Positions 9,744 through 18,564 of a stretch of DNA of 62,196 bases are shown here, in pieces. Numbering within the stretch: the stretch's first letter is position 1; every line of letters begins with the position of its first letter. This DNA comes from Lachnospiraceae bacterium (GTDB lineage Bacteria; Bacillota; Clostridia; Lachnospirales; Lachnospiraceae): positions 1-62,196 of the forward strand of contig JAFZOW010000018.1 of the NCBI GenBank assembly GCA_017552715.1, given 5' to 3'. Position numbers and translations under genes: made by a program. Below the pieces are notes generated by a model. The model saw only the letters and a program-made list of their open reading frames with translations. It did not search any database and had not been told where the DNA came from.

Positions 9744-10606
9744 TCTTTGCTCCTTTTTCCTGTCATCAGTTCCGCTGCCTTGATCAGAAGGTAGGCAGCT
9801 ATGAGCAGGATGATGCTGATAAAGACAAAGCGCTTCAGATCCGCCGAATCCCCCGTACCCAGCGCAGCCGACAGGTAAGTACCCAGCACGCCGGAGGAGA
9901 GGGTGCCACCCGCAAAGCCGCTGAGTAAGGTCACACTTCCGATCTCCACCCCCCAGGCCAGAAGGGAGAGCAGGTAGAGGAGAAGGCCGCGGCCCTTTGT
10001 TACTGCGGCGATCTCTTTATAGATGGAATGCAGGGCCTCCATAAACCTTAACATGGAAAGCTTGCGCTCCGTTGCACGGGCAGAGAGGAGAAAGCTCTTC
10101 CAGAAGCGGTACAGTCCCGGGAATACGCAGTACAGACCCAGGGAAAGAGCCAGGAAGAGGAGCAGGAAATAGACCAGGGCAGAGAGGCTGCCTCCGGCCA
10201 CCAGCTTTACCGCGATCACCACCGTCACCAGTGCCAGCGTATCCATAAAGCGATCCAGCAGGATCAGGACCACACCCTTCAGCTTATCCTTGAGCAGTAT
10301 GCCGAAGCAGTACATGCGGAAGAACTCGCCGGACTTCATGGGCAGGATCAGGCTGACGGGAGTCACCTTGCACCAGCATTTCAGGTAATCGGAAATACGT
10401 ATCTCCGAGCCGTACAGGGCCAGATAGAGGCGGAAGGCTTTGATGCCGTGGACCAGCAGGACGGCTCCCGCAAAGAGCAGGAGATAGGAAAGACCGAGAC
10501 CGGAAAAAAGGGCTGCACCGTCCCGGTAGCTTTCCAGGAACAGCGCCGCGGCGATCAGCAGCACCACGAGGTTTATAAGATTGTAGATCAGCTTCGCGGG
10601 CTTCAT
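9740..10606 (-). CDS. Flippase-like integral membrane protein (LPG synthase TM / UPF0104 family)
   Basis: The protein has about 288 residues and several hydrophobic segments separated by short charged loops. It includes the pattern seen in the lysylphosphatidylglycerol-synthase transmembrane (flippase-like) family: an early FRLYLALYGSEIRISDYLKCW segment and a later KSGEFFRMYCFG stretch. The ATG at 10606 is preferred over an in-frame TTG at 10624 because GGAAGGA lies 6-7 bases before it. It then starts one base after the glycosyltransferase stop. Family members occur in glycolipid and surface-polymer loci and may move or bind lipid-linked intermediates. An exact role is not shown. A 4-base overlap joins it to the downstream kinase gene. 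Confidence 0.75.
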   Translation of the reverse strand: MKPAKLIYNLINLVVLLIAAALFLESYRDGAALFSGLGLSYLLLFAGAVLLVHGIKAFRLYLALYGSEIRISDYLKCWCKVTPVSLILPMKSGEFFRMYCFGILLKDKLKGVVLILLDRFMDTLALVTVVIAVKLVAGGSLSALVYFLLLFLALSLGLYCVFPGLYRFWKSFLLSARATERKLSMLRFMEALHSIYKEIAAVTKGRGLLLYLLSLLAWGVEIGSVTLLSGFAGGTLSSGVLGTYLSAALGTGDSADLKRFVFISIILLIAAYLLIKAAELMTGKRSKE

Positions 10607-10607
10607 T

Positions 10608-11414
10608 TCATCCTTCCGTATCAAATATGGTCTGTGCGCTGTAGTCGGCCACGACTTTGTCCCGGTGCTCTGCCTTTAGGAAGGCGGCCTTATCCAGTAT
10701 GTAGCTGCCCAGGAGCTTCAGCACCGTGACAGCCTGGTTGAACATCTTCACATTGGAGACCTGGTCATCCTCCCGCCATTCGATGGGGAAGAAGCGCAGG
10801 CTGTGGCGGTAATAGGAAGAACCCAGGATCATGCAGTAGTTGAACATCAGGTTATCTTTGTATTTCAGATAAAAACCGTCCTTCAGGATGGAGGTCTTAT
10901 ACAGGTTCAGCCCCGAGCCCAGATCGTAGATCTTCTGCCAGCAGCCCAGGGAAAAGAGTATATTGTATACGAAATTCCCGAAGGTACGGAAACGGGAATA
11001 GCCCGTGAGCTTAGAACCGCGCATGAAGCGGGCACCCAGAAGGCAGTCATACTTACGGTGTATGCCCCGTTTCAGATAGGGCAGCATGCAGGAGATATCC
11101 CCCTGGTCGTCCCCGTGCAGCACGATGCAGTAATCGAAATCATGCTCCAGGGCGTAACGGAAGGCAACCTTGTGGGAGCCTCCCAGACCGTAGTTATCGT
11201 CATTGCGCAGAAGCTTTACCCGTACGGGAAGCGAGTGCTCCTTCAGGTAAGAGATCACTGCCGCTTCCCCGTCATCGGTGCTGCGGTTGTTCACGATGAT
11301 GACTTCGGAAAGAAAAGCACAGACCTCCGGCCTTAACTGACGCAGTACCCGGGTGATCTGCTTTTCGCAGTTGTACATGGGGATAAAAAGCAGGATCCGT
11401 TCTTTTTTGCTCAT
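10608..11414 (-). CDS. Family 2 glycosyltransferase
   Basis: The 268-residue protein is a GT-A fold family-2 glycosyltransferase. It has the N-terminal LLFIPMYNCEKQI nucleotide-binding start, a VNNRSTDDG loop and an acidic HGDDQGDI site corresponding to the DxD metal-binding motif. No membrane helices are evident, so it likely works at the inner face of the membrane, adding a sugar from a nucleotide- or polyprenyl-linked donor. It resembles dolichyl-phosphate-sugar synthase-type enzymes. It overlaps the upstream membrane-protein gene by 4 bases (ATGA) and precedes the flippase-like gene by one base, a coupling typical of a glycolipid or glycoprotein pathway. Confidence 0.85.
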   Translation of the reverse strand: MSKKERILLFIPMYNCEKQITRVLRQLRPEVCAFLSEVIIVNNRSTDDGEAAVISYLKEHSLPVRVKLLRNDDNYGLGGSHKVAFRYALEHDFDYCIVLHGDDQGDISCMLPYLKRGIHRKYDCLLGARFMRGSKLTGYSRFRTFGNFVYNILFSLGCWQKIYDLGSGLNLYKTSILKDGFYLKYKDNLMFNYCMILGSSYYRHSLRFFPIEWREDDQVSNVKMFNQAVTVLKLLGSYILDKAAFLKAEHRDKVVADYSAQTIFDTEG

Positions 11415-14242
11415 TCTTCTACCTCCCTGAGCTTCAGCAGTGAAGCCTTACTTACGGAGGGCAAAGCTATGCTCTCGCCGTAAGAAGTGGCCGTGAGTTT
11501 TATGGCGTCATGTTCGTTAAAGAGCCAGCCGCAGCCGCTTCCCAGAGGGAAGAGGAGCTTTCCGCGGTTCAGCTCGCAGTTCATGTTATGTACCTCTCCT
11601 TCATCGTCCGCCCAGCTGACCGTGACCACCGTTCCCCGGTTATGGTCCTTTTTCATGAGTCTTGCAGATAAGGGGGAAGGAGCAGGCTGTTCCACTTCTT
11701 CAAAATAGTTGAAGAGCATGTAACTGTAGTTCTGTTCTGCTCCTTCAAATTCCAGATAGATAAAGTCTGCTTCGTCTCCGTTGATCCTTTGGTCAAAATC
11801 GATCCACAGCGCATCCTCTTCACTGCGGCATTGCGCCGTCACGGGAACATCGGAGAAGATCTTCCCAAGCGAAGCCATGGAAGAACCCCAGGAAGCGGGG
11901 GTGCGGCCCAGCTCACGGCCTTCCCTGGCCAGATCGATGTTTTTATGACGGGCAAGGACTTCTTCTGCGGAGAGGCCTTCGCTGTTGGGGCGGAAAAGGC
12001 CTTCCTCCGGAGACCAGAGGTAGGAACCGCTGCACAGGAGCCAGTGGTAAAGGTAATACTGTGAAAAGGAATCGGCGGGGGTACATACGGTCCCGTTCTT
12101 TTTAAGCAATGCACAGCTTTCCTCGGCGGCACCGTAGCCCTTGACCGTAATGTTTTCCATGACCGAATCGCCCTTTAGCTCCGAAAGGTAGAAATGCCCG
12201 AAGCGGCCGATCCCGAAATAGCCGTCCTCCCTGTTCAGGGAGGCTCTCTCATCATAATTCTTTGCGATATTCTCAAAGGTCTCCTGCGGGATGAAGCAGG
12301 TACCCAGACGGGGTACATGACCGTCCCCCACAAGGATGCAGTTATCGGGTACCGTATAGGAGGCCTCCAGTTTGCTGTCGCTATCCAGGCCCATAAAGGC
12401 CTCTCCGGATACCAGGGCCACAAAGAAGAAGGAAAGAGCCGTAAGTACACTTAAGGACTGCGGGCTGCGTACATAACGCAGGGCCAGCAGAAGGATCATC
12501 AGGGAAGAGGCATAGATGATGCCGGCGCTTCTTGCATAGATGCTGTCCGAATCGATACGAACCAGGGTATAGGAGAAGGATACCAGCACAGCGATGCCGA
12601 AGCAGCTCCACAGCGCTTTGCGGCTCTTCATGAGCATGGCGGCGGAGACCCACACTACGGCTGCCGGCACCAGGAAGGTGGCGCTGTCGAAGAAAAGCAG
12701 GCGCAGGCCGGTGCTTTCCACCGAGGGCAGGAAGGAAGCCGGAACGGTCTGACCGAAACGGGACATGCCGTCGGCATATACGGTCTGGCCGGCCATGGCC
12801 AGCATATGCTTAAGGGTTCCCAGCAGCAGGGGCACGGACAAGAGCACTGGTAAGAAGCAGATCCCCCATTCCAGCCAGAAGCGGGGGGTTTTTATCTCCT
12901 TTGAAATATCGCTCTTAATGTAGTCCCGCAGCTTAAGGAAGGCTAAGGGCAGGAAGCCCAGGCATACGGCGGCACCGAAAACGGGGTAATAGAGCCCCCC
13001 TGCAAGACTGGTAAGTAACCAGGCCTGAAGCCAGCGTTTCCTGTTCTCCATGAGCTTCGGCCAGCTCAGCAGCAGCATGACGGGAAGGATCAGGGTGACC
13101 CGGTTATAGCGGATCAAGGGGATGAGCAGGGCCAGCAGGAGCACTGCATCGTTCTTAAGCTGCCTGCGAAGGAGCAGGACGATGAGAAGAACGAAGGCAA
13201 AGTAGAAAAGGTTCTCCGTTACATAATAGAAGGCATACTGCCCTTTCCCGAAGAACCACAGGAAAAAGCCCTGCAGAAGGGAATAGAAGCCGGAGACCGG
13301 TATGTATTCCGAGAAGGGGCTCTGTCCGTATTCGAAGATCTGGGAAAAAGCAATGATGTTTTCGAAGGGATGATGCAGGTCGTCGGATACGATCTGGCCG
13401 CTGCCTGCATAGCTGTTGAAATTCATGATACAGCAGAGGGTGCCGTAGGAGATCAGCGTGCGTATATCCGTCTCGCCGCGTTTCCATTCACGGAACTTAA
13501 GCAGGGCAAGGAGGAGAAAGGCCGCGATCACCAGCCAGATGAAGAGGCTGACGCGGCGGGGCAGAGGCAGATTGATCACGCTGCCTCCCGCGTTATAATC
13601 GCACATCAGGAAGATCAGAAGGGAAAAGGGTATCGCCAGCTGCATCAGAAGAAAGCCGGGTACGAAGATATCCTTCTTGCGGTAGCGGGAATAAAACAGC
13701 ACAAGGAGTGTGAGAGCGGAAGAAAGAAAAACCAGGTTGGTGAGGTTTACGCTGCGGCCGCCTCCCAGGAATACATACAGACGGTAAGCTCCGATGCTGC
13801 CGTAGAGGGTGGAAACAAAGAAGATCAGGCCGCTCATCACCAGGAGCCTGTCCGTAAGGAGCAGGATCAGGAAAAGCAGGAGCAGGGCCGCGAGCAGGGG
13901 ATGAGTCCCGCCGCAGACGAGATAATACACGGCAGCGGAAACGATGACAGCAGTGGCTGCGATACGTATGCGGCGGCTGTTCTCGCTTTCCTCGGTGCGG
14001 GGAACGAAGCCCGCTGTTTTTTTTCTTCGGAGGAAATAAAACAGAAAAATGGCAGCTGCTCCCAGCAGTGCCAGAAGATATACCAGCTTCTGCTCGGCGG
14101 CTTTGTTGCTGCCGAAGGAAGAGGTGAACTCGCTGACCACATCCGTATATTCCTGCAGTCCGTTGCCGAAAAGGGCCAGCCAGACATATTCAAATGCTAC
14201 AGCAAATATAAGAAGGAAAACAAAAAAGAGCGTCTCCGCCAT
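11411..14242 (-). CDS. Large polytopic membrane protein of surface-glycan operon
   Basis: I chose the ATG at 14242 (943 residues) because GGAG lies about 8 bases upstream and the protein then begins with a hydrophobic helix (MAETLFFVFLLIFAVAF). A longer frame reaches 14344 but would add 34 polar residues and run through the promoter. There are well over ten predicted membrane helices in the first two thirds, then a soluble C-terminal region of roughly 300 residues, probably extracytoplasmic. The topology resembles membrane glycosyltransferases that use lipid-linked sugar donors (GT-C type), but no diagnostic motif was found. It is the first gene of the operon, behind a strong promoter, and is followed by a GT2 glycosyltransferase. 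Confidence 0.75.
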   Translation of the reverse strand: MAETLFFVFLLIFAVAFEYVWLALFGNGLQEYTDVVSEFTSSFGSNKAAEQKLVYLLALLGAAAIFLFYFLRRKKTAGFVPRTEESENSRRIRIAATAVIVSAAVYYLVCGGTHPLLAALLLLFLILLLTDRLLVMSGLIFFVSTLYGSIGAYRLYVFLGGGRSVNLTNLVFLSSALTLLVLFYSRYRKKDIFVPGFLLMQLAIPFSLLIFLMCDYNAGGSVINLPLPRRVSLFIWLVIAAFLLLALLKFREWKRGETDIRTLISYGTLCCIMNFNSYAGSGQIVSDDLHHPFENIIAFSQIFEYGQSPFSEYIPVSGFYSLLQGFFLWFFGKGQYAFYYVTENLFYFAFVLLIVLLLRRQLKNDAVLLLALLIPLIRYNRVTLILPVMLLLSWPKLMENRKRWLQAWLLTSLAGGLYYPVFGAAVCLGFLPLAFLKLRDYIKSDISKEIKTPRFWLEWGICFLPVLLSVPLLLGTLKHMLAMAGQTVYADGMSRFGQTVPASFLPSVESTGLRLLFFDSATFLVPAAVVWVSAAMLMKSRKALWSCFGIAVLVSFSYTLVRIDSDSIYARSAGIIYASSLMILLLALRYVRSPQSLSVLTALSFFFVALVSGEAFMGLDSDSKLEASYTVPDNCILVGDGHVPRLGTCFIPQETFENIAKNYDERASLNREDGYFGIGRFGHFYLSELKGDSVMENITVKGYGAAEESCALLKKNGTVCTPADSFSQYYLYHWLLCSGSYLWSPEEGLFRPNSEGLSAEEVLARHKNIDLAREGRELGRTPASWGSSMASLGKIFSDVPVTAQCRSEEDALWIDFDQRINGDEADFIYLEFEGAEQNYSYMLFNYFEEVEQPAPSPLSARLMKKDHNRGTVVTVSWADDEGEVHNMNCELNRGKLLFPLGSGCGWLFNEHDAIKLTATSYGESIALPSVSKASLLKLREVEE

Positions 14243-14272
14243 ATCCGTTTCTCCAGCTGAAATAACAAGGAA

Positions 14273-14301
14273 ATGATACATGACAAAGCCGTATTTGTCA
14301 A
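14273..14301 (-). promoter_or_regulatory. Sigma-A promoter of the surface-glycan operon with operator-like palindrome
   Basis: On the minus strand TTGACA (14301-14296) is followed after 17 bases by TATCAT (14278-14273), and the first gene starts about 31 bases further on. A perfect 7-bp inverted repeat, TGACAAA-6-TTTGTCA (14281-14300), fills the spacer and overlaps the -35 box, a placement expected for a repressor site. The cognate regulator is not obvious in the window. Confidence 0.65.
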
Positions 14302-14348
14302 TGTTTCGGGGCTTTGGAGAAGCCGGGGAACAAGTGTGGTACACAGCC

Positions 14349-14377
14349 TTGACGGAATCCCGCTTTTGTGTTATAAA
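14349..14377 (+). promoter_or_regulatory. Sigma-A promoter of the cobalamin operon
   Basis: TTGACG (14349-14354), a 17-base spacer and TATAAA (14372-14377) form a near-consensus promoter. The predicted transcript would start around 14384, just before the riboswitch. It is divergent from, and about 50 bases away from, the glycan-operon promoter. Confidence 0.75.
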
Positions 14378-14384
14378 CTCCCTT

Positions 14385-14560
14385 GTTTACAGGTGGAGCC
14401 ATGAGCGTAAGCAGCTCACGGGGCTTGTTAAATGGGAACCGGGTGAAACTCCCGGACAGTGCCGCTACCGTATAGCCGGATCTCAGCCTGCGAACAGGCA
14501 CACAAGCTTTTCCGAGTCAGAGAAGAGTGCCGAGGAGTCGGATCGCCGGCTCTCCTTTTG
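14385..14560 (+). ncRNA. Cobalamin (adenosylcobalamin-type) riboswitch
   Basis: The leader carries the conserved core of the cobalamin riboswitch: GGGAA at 14434-14438, GGTGAAACTCC at 14442-14452, and a B12-box-like ACAGTGCCGCTACCGTA at about 14456-14472. Flanking GC-rich segments can form the surrounding helices. The leader runs from the predicted transcript start to a terminator-like expression platform ahead of btuF. In this family cobalamin binding normally lowers expression, so the uptake and late-assembly operon should be on when cobalamin is scarce. The outer boundaries given are approximate. Confidence 0.9.
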
Positions 14561-14582
14561 TGTGCCGCGAAAGCGGTTTTTT
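14535..14582 (+). terminator. Riboswitch expression platform / intrinsic terminator
   Basis: Two consecutive hairpins follow the aptamer: GAGTCGG-4-CCGGCTC (14535-14552, one G-T pair) followed by CTTTT, and CCGC-GAAA-GCGG (14565-14576) followed by six T residues. Either could be the conditional terminator; the second has the better U-tract but a short stem. The lipoprotein gene starts 29 bases later. Confidence 0.6.
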
Positions 14583-14610
14583 AATTTTTATCAAAAGGGA
14601 GGAAAAGAAA

Positions 14611-15675
14611 ATGAAAAAAAGAACGTTAACCTGGATCGCTGCGGCGGTCACCAGCTTCGCCATGCTGGCAGGCTGCGGAGCACAGCCGGAGGCTGCTGCG
14701 ACACCTACCGAGGCGCCGAAGACAGAAGCTGCGACGCCCACGGAGGCGGAAACAAAGGAGCCTGAACCGGTCGTGGAGGCCGAACCCCAGGGGACAGCCA
14801 TGAGGGATCGCAGCGGGAACGACATCGTTGTACCTGCGGAAGTGAATACCATCGTTGCGATGGCTCCTTCGATCTCCCGCGTTCTGATCGATATGGGCCT
14901 TTCGGACAAGATCGTATGCTCCGATACCAATACCCAGGCTTCCTACGGCAGTGAGCTTAAGGCAGATGTACTTTATATGGATATGATGGCTCCGGATCTG
15001 GAGCAGCTGGTGGCCCTTGCCCCGGATATCATCTTTACTTCCGGTATGAGCTCCAAGGACGGCGTGGATGCTTTTGCTACCGTTCGTGAGGCAGGGATCT
15101 GCGTGGCGGATATCCCCAGCAGTTCATCCCTAAAGGCCATCGAGGAGGATCTGATCTTCATCGGACAGTGCGTAGGGGAAGATGCCCAGGCGCAGGAACT
15201 GGTGGATGACATGGAACTGGCCATTGAAAGTATAAAAGAGATCGCTGCGACGATCCCCGAGGAAGAAAAGAAGACCGTGCTCTTTGAGCTCTTTACACCT
15301 TCGGCCGATTATCCCACCATCTATACCGCTGGCCCGGGAACCTATATCAATGAGATGCTGGAGCTTGTGGGAGCCATCAATGTGGCAGGAGAGGAAGACA
15401 GCCAGTGGCCTGCTCTGACAGAGGAAGCTGCTGTAGGAGCGGATCCCCAGGTGATCCTTACAGCAGATATGTACACCCCGGACGTGATCAACGTGCTGCT
15501 GACCATGCAGGGCTGGGAGAACGTAACGGCCATTAAGAACGGGAATGTGTACATGCTGGATGCGGATCAGGTGAACCAGCCGAACCATCATGTGATCGAT
15601 GCGCTGATCGATATGGCGGAGTGCATCTATCCCGAGTACTTTGATGAAAGCTTTTTGCTTCGTCCCGCTGCGTGA
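14611..15675 (+). CDS. btuF: Corrinoid ABC transporter substrate-binding lipoprotein (BtuF-like)
   Basis: The protein has 354 residues from the ATG at 14611, which follows a strong AGGGAGGAAAAG ribosome site. A lipoprotein signal (MKKRTLTWIAAAV..., lipobox LAGC) is followed by a Thr/Glu/Ala-rich linker, then a periplasmic-binding fold of the Fe3+-siderophore/B12 class: a DRSGNDIVVPAEV start, APSISRVLIDMGL, and APDIIFTSG. It should be anchored outside the membrane and deliver corrinoid to the permease. The fold alone does not separate heme, siderophore and B12 binding, but the riboswitch upstream and the cobalamin genes downstream argue strongly for corrinoids. Its stop overlaps the permease GTG start by 4 bases. 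Confidence 0.88.
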   Translation: MKKRTLTWIAAAVTSFAMLAGCGAQPEAAATPTEAPKTEAATPTEAETKEPEPVVEAEPQGTAMRDRSGNDIVVPAEVNTIVAMAPSISRVLIDMGLSDKIVCSDTNTQASYGSELKADVLYMDMMAPDLEQLVALAPDIIFTSGMSSKDGVDAFATVREAGICVADIPSSSSLKAIEEDLIFIGQCVGEDAQAQELVDDMELAIESIKEIAATIPEEEKKTVLFELFTPSADYPTIYTAGPGTYINEMLELVGAINVAGEEDSQWPALTEEAAVGADPQVILTADMYTPDVINVLLTMQGWENVTAIKNGNVYMLDADQVNQPNHHVIDALIDMAECIYPEYFDESFLLRPAA

Positions 15676-16703
15676 GTAAGTCGGAACGGACATTAAAAAC
15701 TGCGGCGGCAGCAGTATTTGCGGTGATCGTCATGATCCTTGCGGTGGGAGTGGGCTCTGTGGCCATCTCCCCCCGGGGGATCCTGGCGATCCTTGTATAT
15801 AAGCTGGCCGGAAGAGAGCTTCCTGCGGATGTGACCGTAAGCATGGTCTCCATCCTGTGGGAGATCCGTTTTCCCCGGGCCTGCTGCGCCTTTATCACGG
15901 GCGCCATGCTCTCTTTAAGCGGTGCAGTCATGCAGTCGCTTTTACAGAATCCCCTGGCTTCCTCTTATACGCTGGGGGTTTCTTCCGGTGCGTCCCTGGG
16001 AGCGGCCATCGTGATCGTCTTCGAGATCTCGATCCCCGCACTGAACTATTTCCTGCTTCCCGCGTCGGGTTTTATCTTCGGCCTGGCTACGGTCTTTCTG
16101 GTGCTGGCCTTTTCGGCCCGACTGGACGGGGATCTGCGATCACACACCATCATTCTCTTCGGCATGATACTATCCCTTTTTGTCAATGCGATACTGACTA
16201 TGCTCTCGGCTGCTTTTTCCAGGCATATGCAGCGTCTGATCCTCTGGCAGATGGGCTCTTTTGCAGGCAGACGCTGGGAGCATGCGGCGATACTTCTGGG
16301 GATATGCATCCCCGGAGTGCTTCTTGCCTGTGCCTTTCAGAGAGAACTGGACCTTATGAGCTTCGGGGAGGATACGGCCCGGGCCGGAGGCGTGGACACG
16401 AAGAAGGGGCGTACCATCCTGCTCATCCTCTCTTCCGTACTGACCGGGGCGGCAGTCTGCTTTACCGGGGTCATCGGCTTTATCGACCTGGCAGCACCCC
16501 ATGCGGTGCGCCGTCTCTTCGGTTCTTCCCATAAATATGTGTTGCCCATGAGTGCGCTTCTGGGTGGGGCTTTCATGGCCCTGGCGGATCTGCTCTCGCG
16601 TACACTGCTCTCGCCCCAGGAGATCCCTGTAGGGGCGGTGACAGCCCTGCTGGGAGCCCCTTTCTTCCTGTGGATCTATTTCGGTAGCAGGAGGCGCAGA
16701 TGA
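15672..16703 (+). CDS. btuC: Corrinoid ABC transporter permease (BtuC/FecCD family)
   Basis: The 343-residue FecCD-family permease has many membrane helices and family signatures: RFPRACCAFITGAMLSLSG near residue 65, NPLASSYTLGVSSGASLGA near 95, and GFIDLAAPHAVRRLFG near 275, the region that contacts the ATPase. The GTG start overlaps the btuF stop (GTGA). It forms the translocation pathway for cobalamin or cobinamide together with the flanking binding protein and ATPase. The length is normal for the family. Confidence 0.92.
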   Translation: MSKSERTLKTAAAAVFAVIVMILAVGVGSVAISPRGILAILVYKLAGRELPADVTVSMVSILWEIRFPRACCAFITGAMLSLSGAVMQSLLQNPLASSYTLGVSSGASLGAAIVIVFEISIPALNYFLLPASGFIFGLATVFLVLAFSARLDGDLRSHTIILFGMILSLFVNAILTMLSAAFSRHMQRLILWQMGSFAGRRWEHAAILLGICIPGVLLACAFQRELDLMSFGEDTARAGGVDTKKGRTILLILSSVLTGAAVCFTGVIGFIDLAAPHAVRRLFGSSHKYVLPMSALLGGAFMALADLLSRTLLSPQEIPVGAVTALLGAPFFLWIYFGSRRRR

Positions 16704-17473
16704 AGGCGATCGAATGTAAGGAACTGCATGCAGCCTATGATCCGCGCAGCCTGGGAACAGATGCCGAGGTGCTGCACGGGGTAAGCATTTCCGTGGAAGA
16801 GGGCAGCCGGGTGGCCATCCTGGGTCCTAACGGTAGCGGGAAGTCTACGCTTTTGAAAGCCCTTACGGCCATGATCCCCTATCAGGGAGAACTGGAGCTT
16901 TTTGAAAAGGCTGTGAACGGGATGAAGCGCAGGGAGATCGCTTCTTCGGTATCCCTTTTAAGCCAGCTTTCCCAGCTTTTCTTCTCTTATACGGTCTTTG
17001 AATGCGTGCTGATGGGGCGCTATGTCCATGTGGGAGGCGGATTCTCACGCTACAGTGAGGCGGATAAGAAGATCGCGGAGGAATGCATGCGACGTACCGG
17101 AGTAGAGGCTCTTGCAAAGCGCCAGCTCTTTACCCTTTCCGGCGGAGAGCAGCAGCGTGTATTCCTGGCCCGGACTTTTGCCCAGGATGCTCCGATACTT
17201 ATGCTGGACGAACCGACGAACCATCTGGACCTGAAGGTGGTGGCGGGGATGAGCGAATACCTGAACGAATGGAGCCGGCAGCAGGGGCATACGCTGATCG
17301 GCGTGTATCATGATATCCCGCTGGCTCTGGCCCTGTCGGATGAGCTGATCCTGATGAAGGAAGGGCGTATCCTTGCGGCAGGAACGAAGGAAGAGCTGCT
17401 GAAGGGGACTGCGCTGGAAGCGGCTTATGATTTTGATGTTCGGGGATATCTGAAAAGGCAGGCCATATCATGA
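16700..17473 (+). CDS. btuD: Corrinoid ABC transporter ATP-binding protein (BtuD-like)
   Basis: The 257-residue ABC ATPase has a complete motif set: Walker A GPNGSGKST at 42-50, signature LSGGEQQR, Walker B ILMLDEPTNHLD and a switch His in GVYHD. It starts with ATGA overlapping the btuC stop and ends in another ATGA overlap with cobT, so transporter and cobalamin assembly are translationally coupled. It powers corrinoid import through the FecCD-type permease. Alternative iron-siderophore specificity is unlikely given the riboswitch. Confidence 0.92.
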   Translation: MKAIECKELHAAYDPRSLGTDAEVLHGVSISVEEGSRVAILGPNGSGKSTLLKALTAMIPYQGELELFEKAVNGMKRREIASSVSLLSQLSQLFFSYTVFECVLMGRYVHVGGGFSRYSEADKKIAEECMRRTGVEALAKRQLFTLSGGEQQRVFLARTFAQDAPILMLDEPTNHLDLKVVAGMSEYLNEWSRQQGHTLIGVYHDIPLALALSDELILMKEGRILAAGTKEELLKGTALEAAYDFDVRGYLKRQAIS

Positions 17474-18564
17474 GTCACTCTGTGTTTCGGCAAAAGATCG
17501 ATGGGTGGCAGGCCGCTGCGCTGCCTGTCTCGGAACAGGCATATAGGGAAGCTGCGGAAAGGCTGGACCGCATCGCAAAGCCGCTGGATTCCCTGGGGCT
17601 TTTCGAAGAGCAGTTAAAACGGATCGCAGCGATACAGAAAAGCGCCGGGATAAAGCTTACGCCGGCCCGGCTTACGGTCTTTTGCGGCGATCACGGCATC
17701 ATAGAGGAAGGCGTGAGCCAGAGTGACAGCAGTATAAGCCGCCTGGTTGCAGAGAGCATGGCGCGGGGCGGATCCTCGGTATGCCGCATGGCGGCCCGGG
17801 AAGGCGTGGATGTGCATATCGTTGATGTGGGGCTGAAAGAGGTCTGTATGCATCCGGCGGTGATATGTGATAATGTAAGGAGAGGAAGCCGGAACTTTTT
17901 ACATGAAGCGGCCATGAGCGAAGAGGAAACGCTTATGGCGCTGGATGCCGGGATACGGCAGGCACGGGAAGCGAAGGAGGGAGGTATAAGGATCCTTCTT
18001 ACGGGAGAGATGGGGATCGGGAATACCAGCAGCAGCTCGGCCCTGGCTGCAGCTTTACTCGGGCAGGATGTGAAAGCCGTGACCGGGCGTGGTGCCGGCC
18101 TGGATGATGCAGGCCTTAAGAGAAAGATCGAGGTGATCGAACGGGCACTTGATCGGCACTCTTTTACGGGAAAGACGGAGGGTAAGGAGGAAGTTTTCCG
18201 ATTGCTTTCCTGTGTCGGGGGCTACGAGCTCGCAGCACTCTCCGGGCTGTGCATCGGCGGGGCTCTCTACGGGATCCCGGTGATACTGGACGGCCTGATC
18301 ACGGCAGCAGCGGCACTGACGGCGGTGCGCATGGTGCCGGCCTGTACTCCCTGTCTCCTTGCATCTCATCAGGGGAAGGAACTTGCCATGGAGGCTTTGT
18401 TGAAAGAACTGAAACTTGAGGCACCGATCCGTGCGGGGCTTGCATTGGGAGAAGGGACCGGGGCCGTGATGGGGTACAGCCTCCTTAGGGATGCCCTGGC
18501 GGTATATGAGGAAGCGGCACCCTTTTCCGAACTTGATATGAAAGCCTATAAAAGACTATGCTGA
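17470..18564 (+). CDS. cobT: Nicotinate-nucleotide-dimethylbenzimidazole phosphoribosyltransferase
   Basis: The 364-residue protein matches CobT in length and layout. Recognisable segments are an early LDSLGLFE, VFCGDHGIIEEGVS, GEMGIGNTSSSSAL near residue 180 and GEGTGAVMGYSLL near 325, which holds the catalytic glutamate. CobT transfers ribose phosphate from nicotinate mononucleotide to the lower-ligand base, giving alpha-ribazole phosphate for the nucleotide loop. It overlaps btuD by 4 bases and cobU by 7 bases. Its presence means the cell can attach a lower ligand to imported or remodelled corrinoids. Confidence 0.95.
   Translation: MSHSVFRQKIDGWQAAALPVSEQAYREAAERLDRIAKPLDSLGLFEEQLKRIAAIQKSAGIKLTPARLTVFCGDHGIIEEGVSQSDSSISRLVAESMARGGSSVCRMAAREGVDVHIVDVGLKEVCMHPAVICDNVRRGSRNFLHEAAMSEEETLMALDAGIRQAREAKEGGIRILLTGEMGIGNTSSSSALAAALLGQDVKAVTGRGAGLDDAGLKRKIEVIERALDRHSFTGKTEGKEEVFRLLSCVGGYELAALSGLCIGGALYGIPVILDGLITAAAALTAVRMVPACTPCLLASHQGKELAMEALLKELKLEAPIRAGLALGEGTGAVMGYSLLRDALAVYEEAAPFSELDMKAYKRLC

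Noticed and set aside
13370-14260. Plus-strand open frame of 296 residues opposite the large glycan membrane protein
   Set aside because: The minus-strand reading has clear membrane helices and a ribosome site; the plus-strand product is Gln/Glu-rich without motifs.
14611-17473. Iron-siderophore transporter
   Set aside because: The protein families allow it, but the cobalamin riboswitch and translational coupling to cobT make corrinoid transport the better call.
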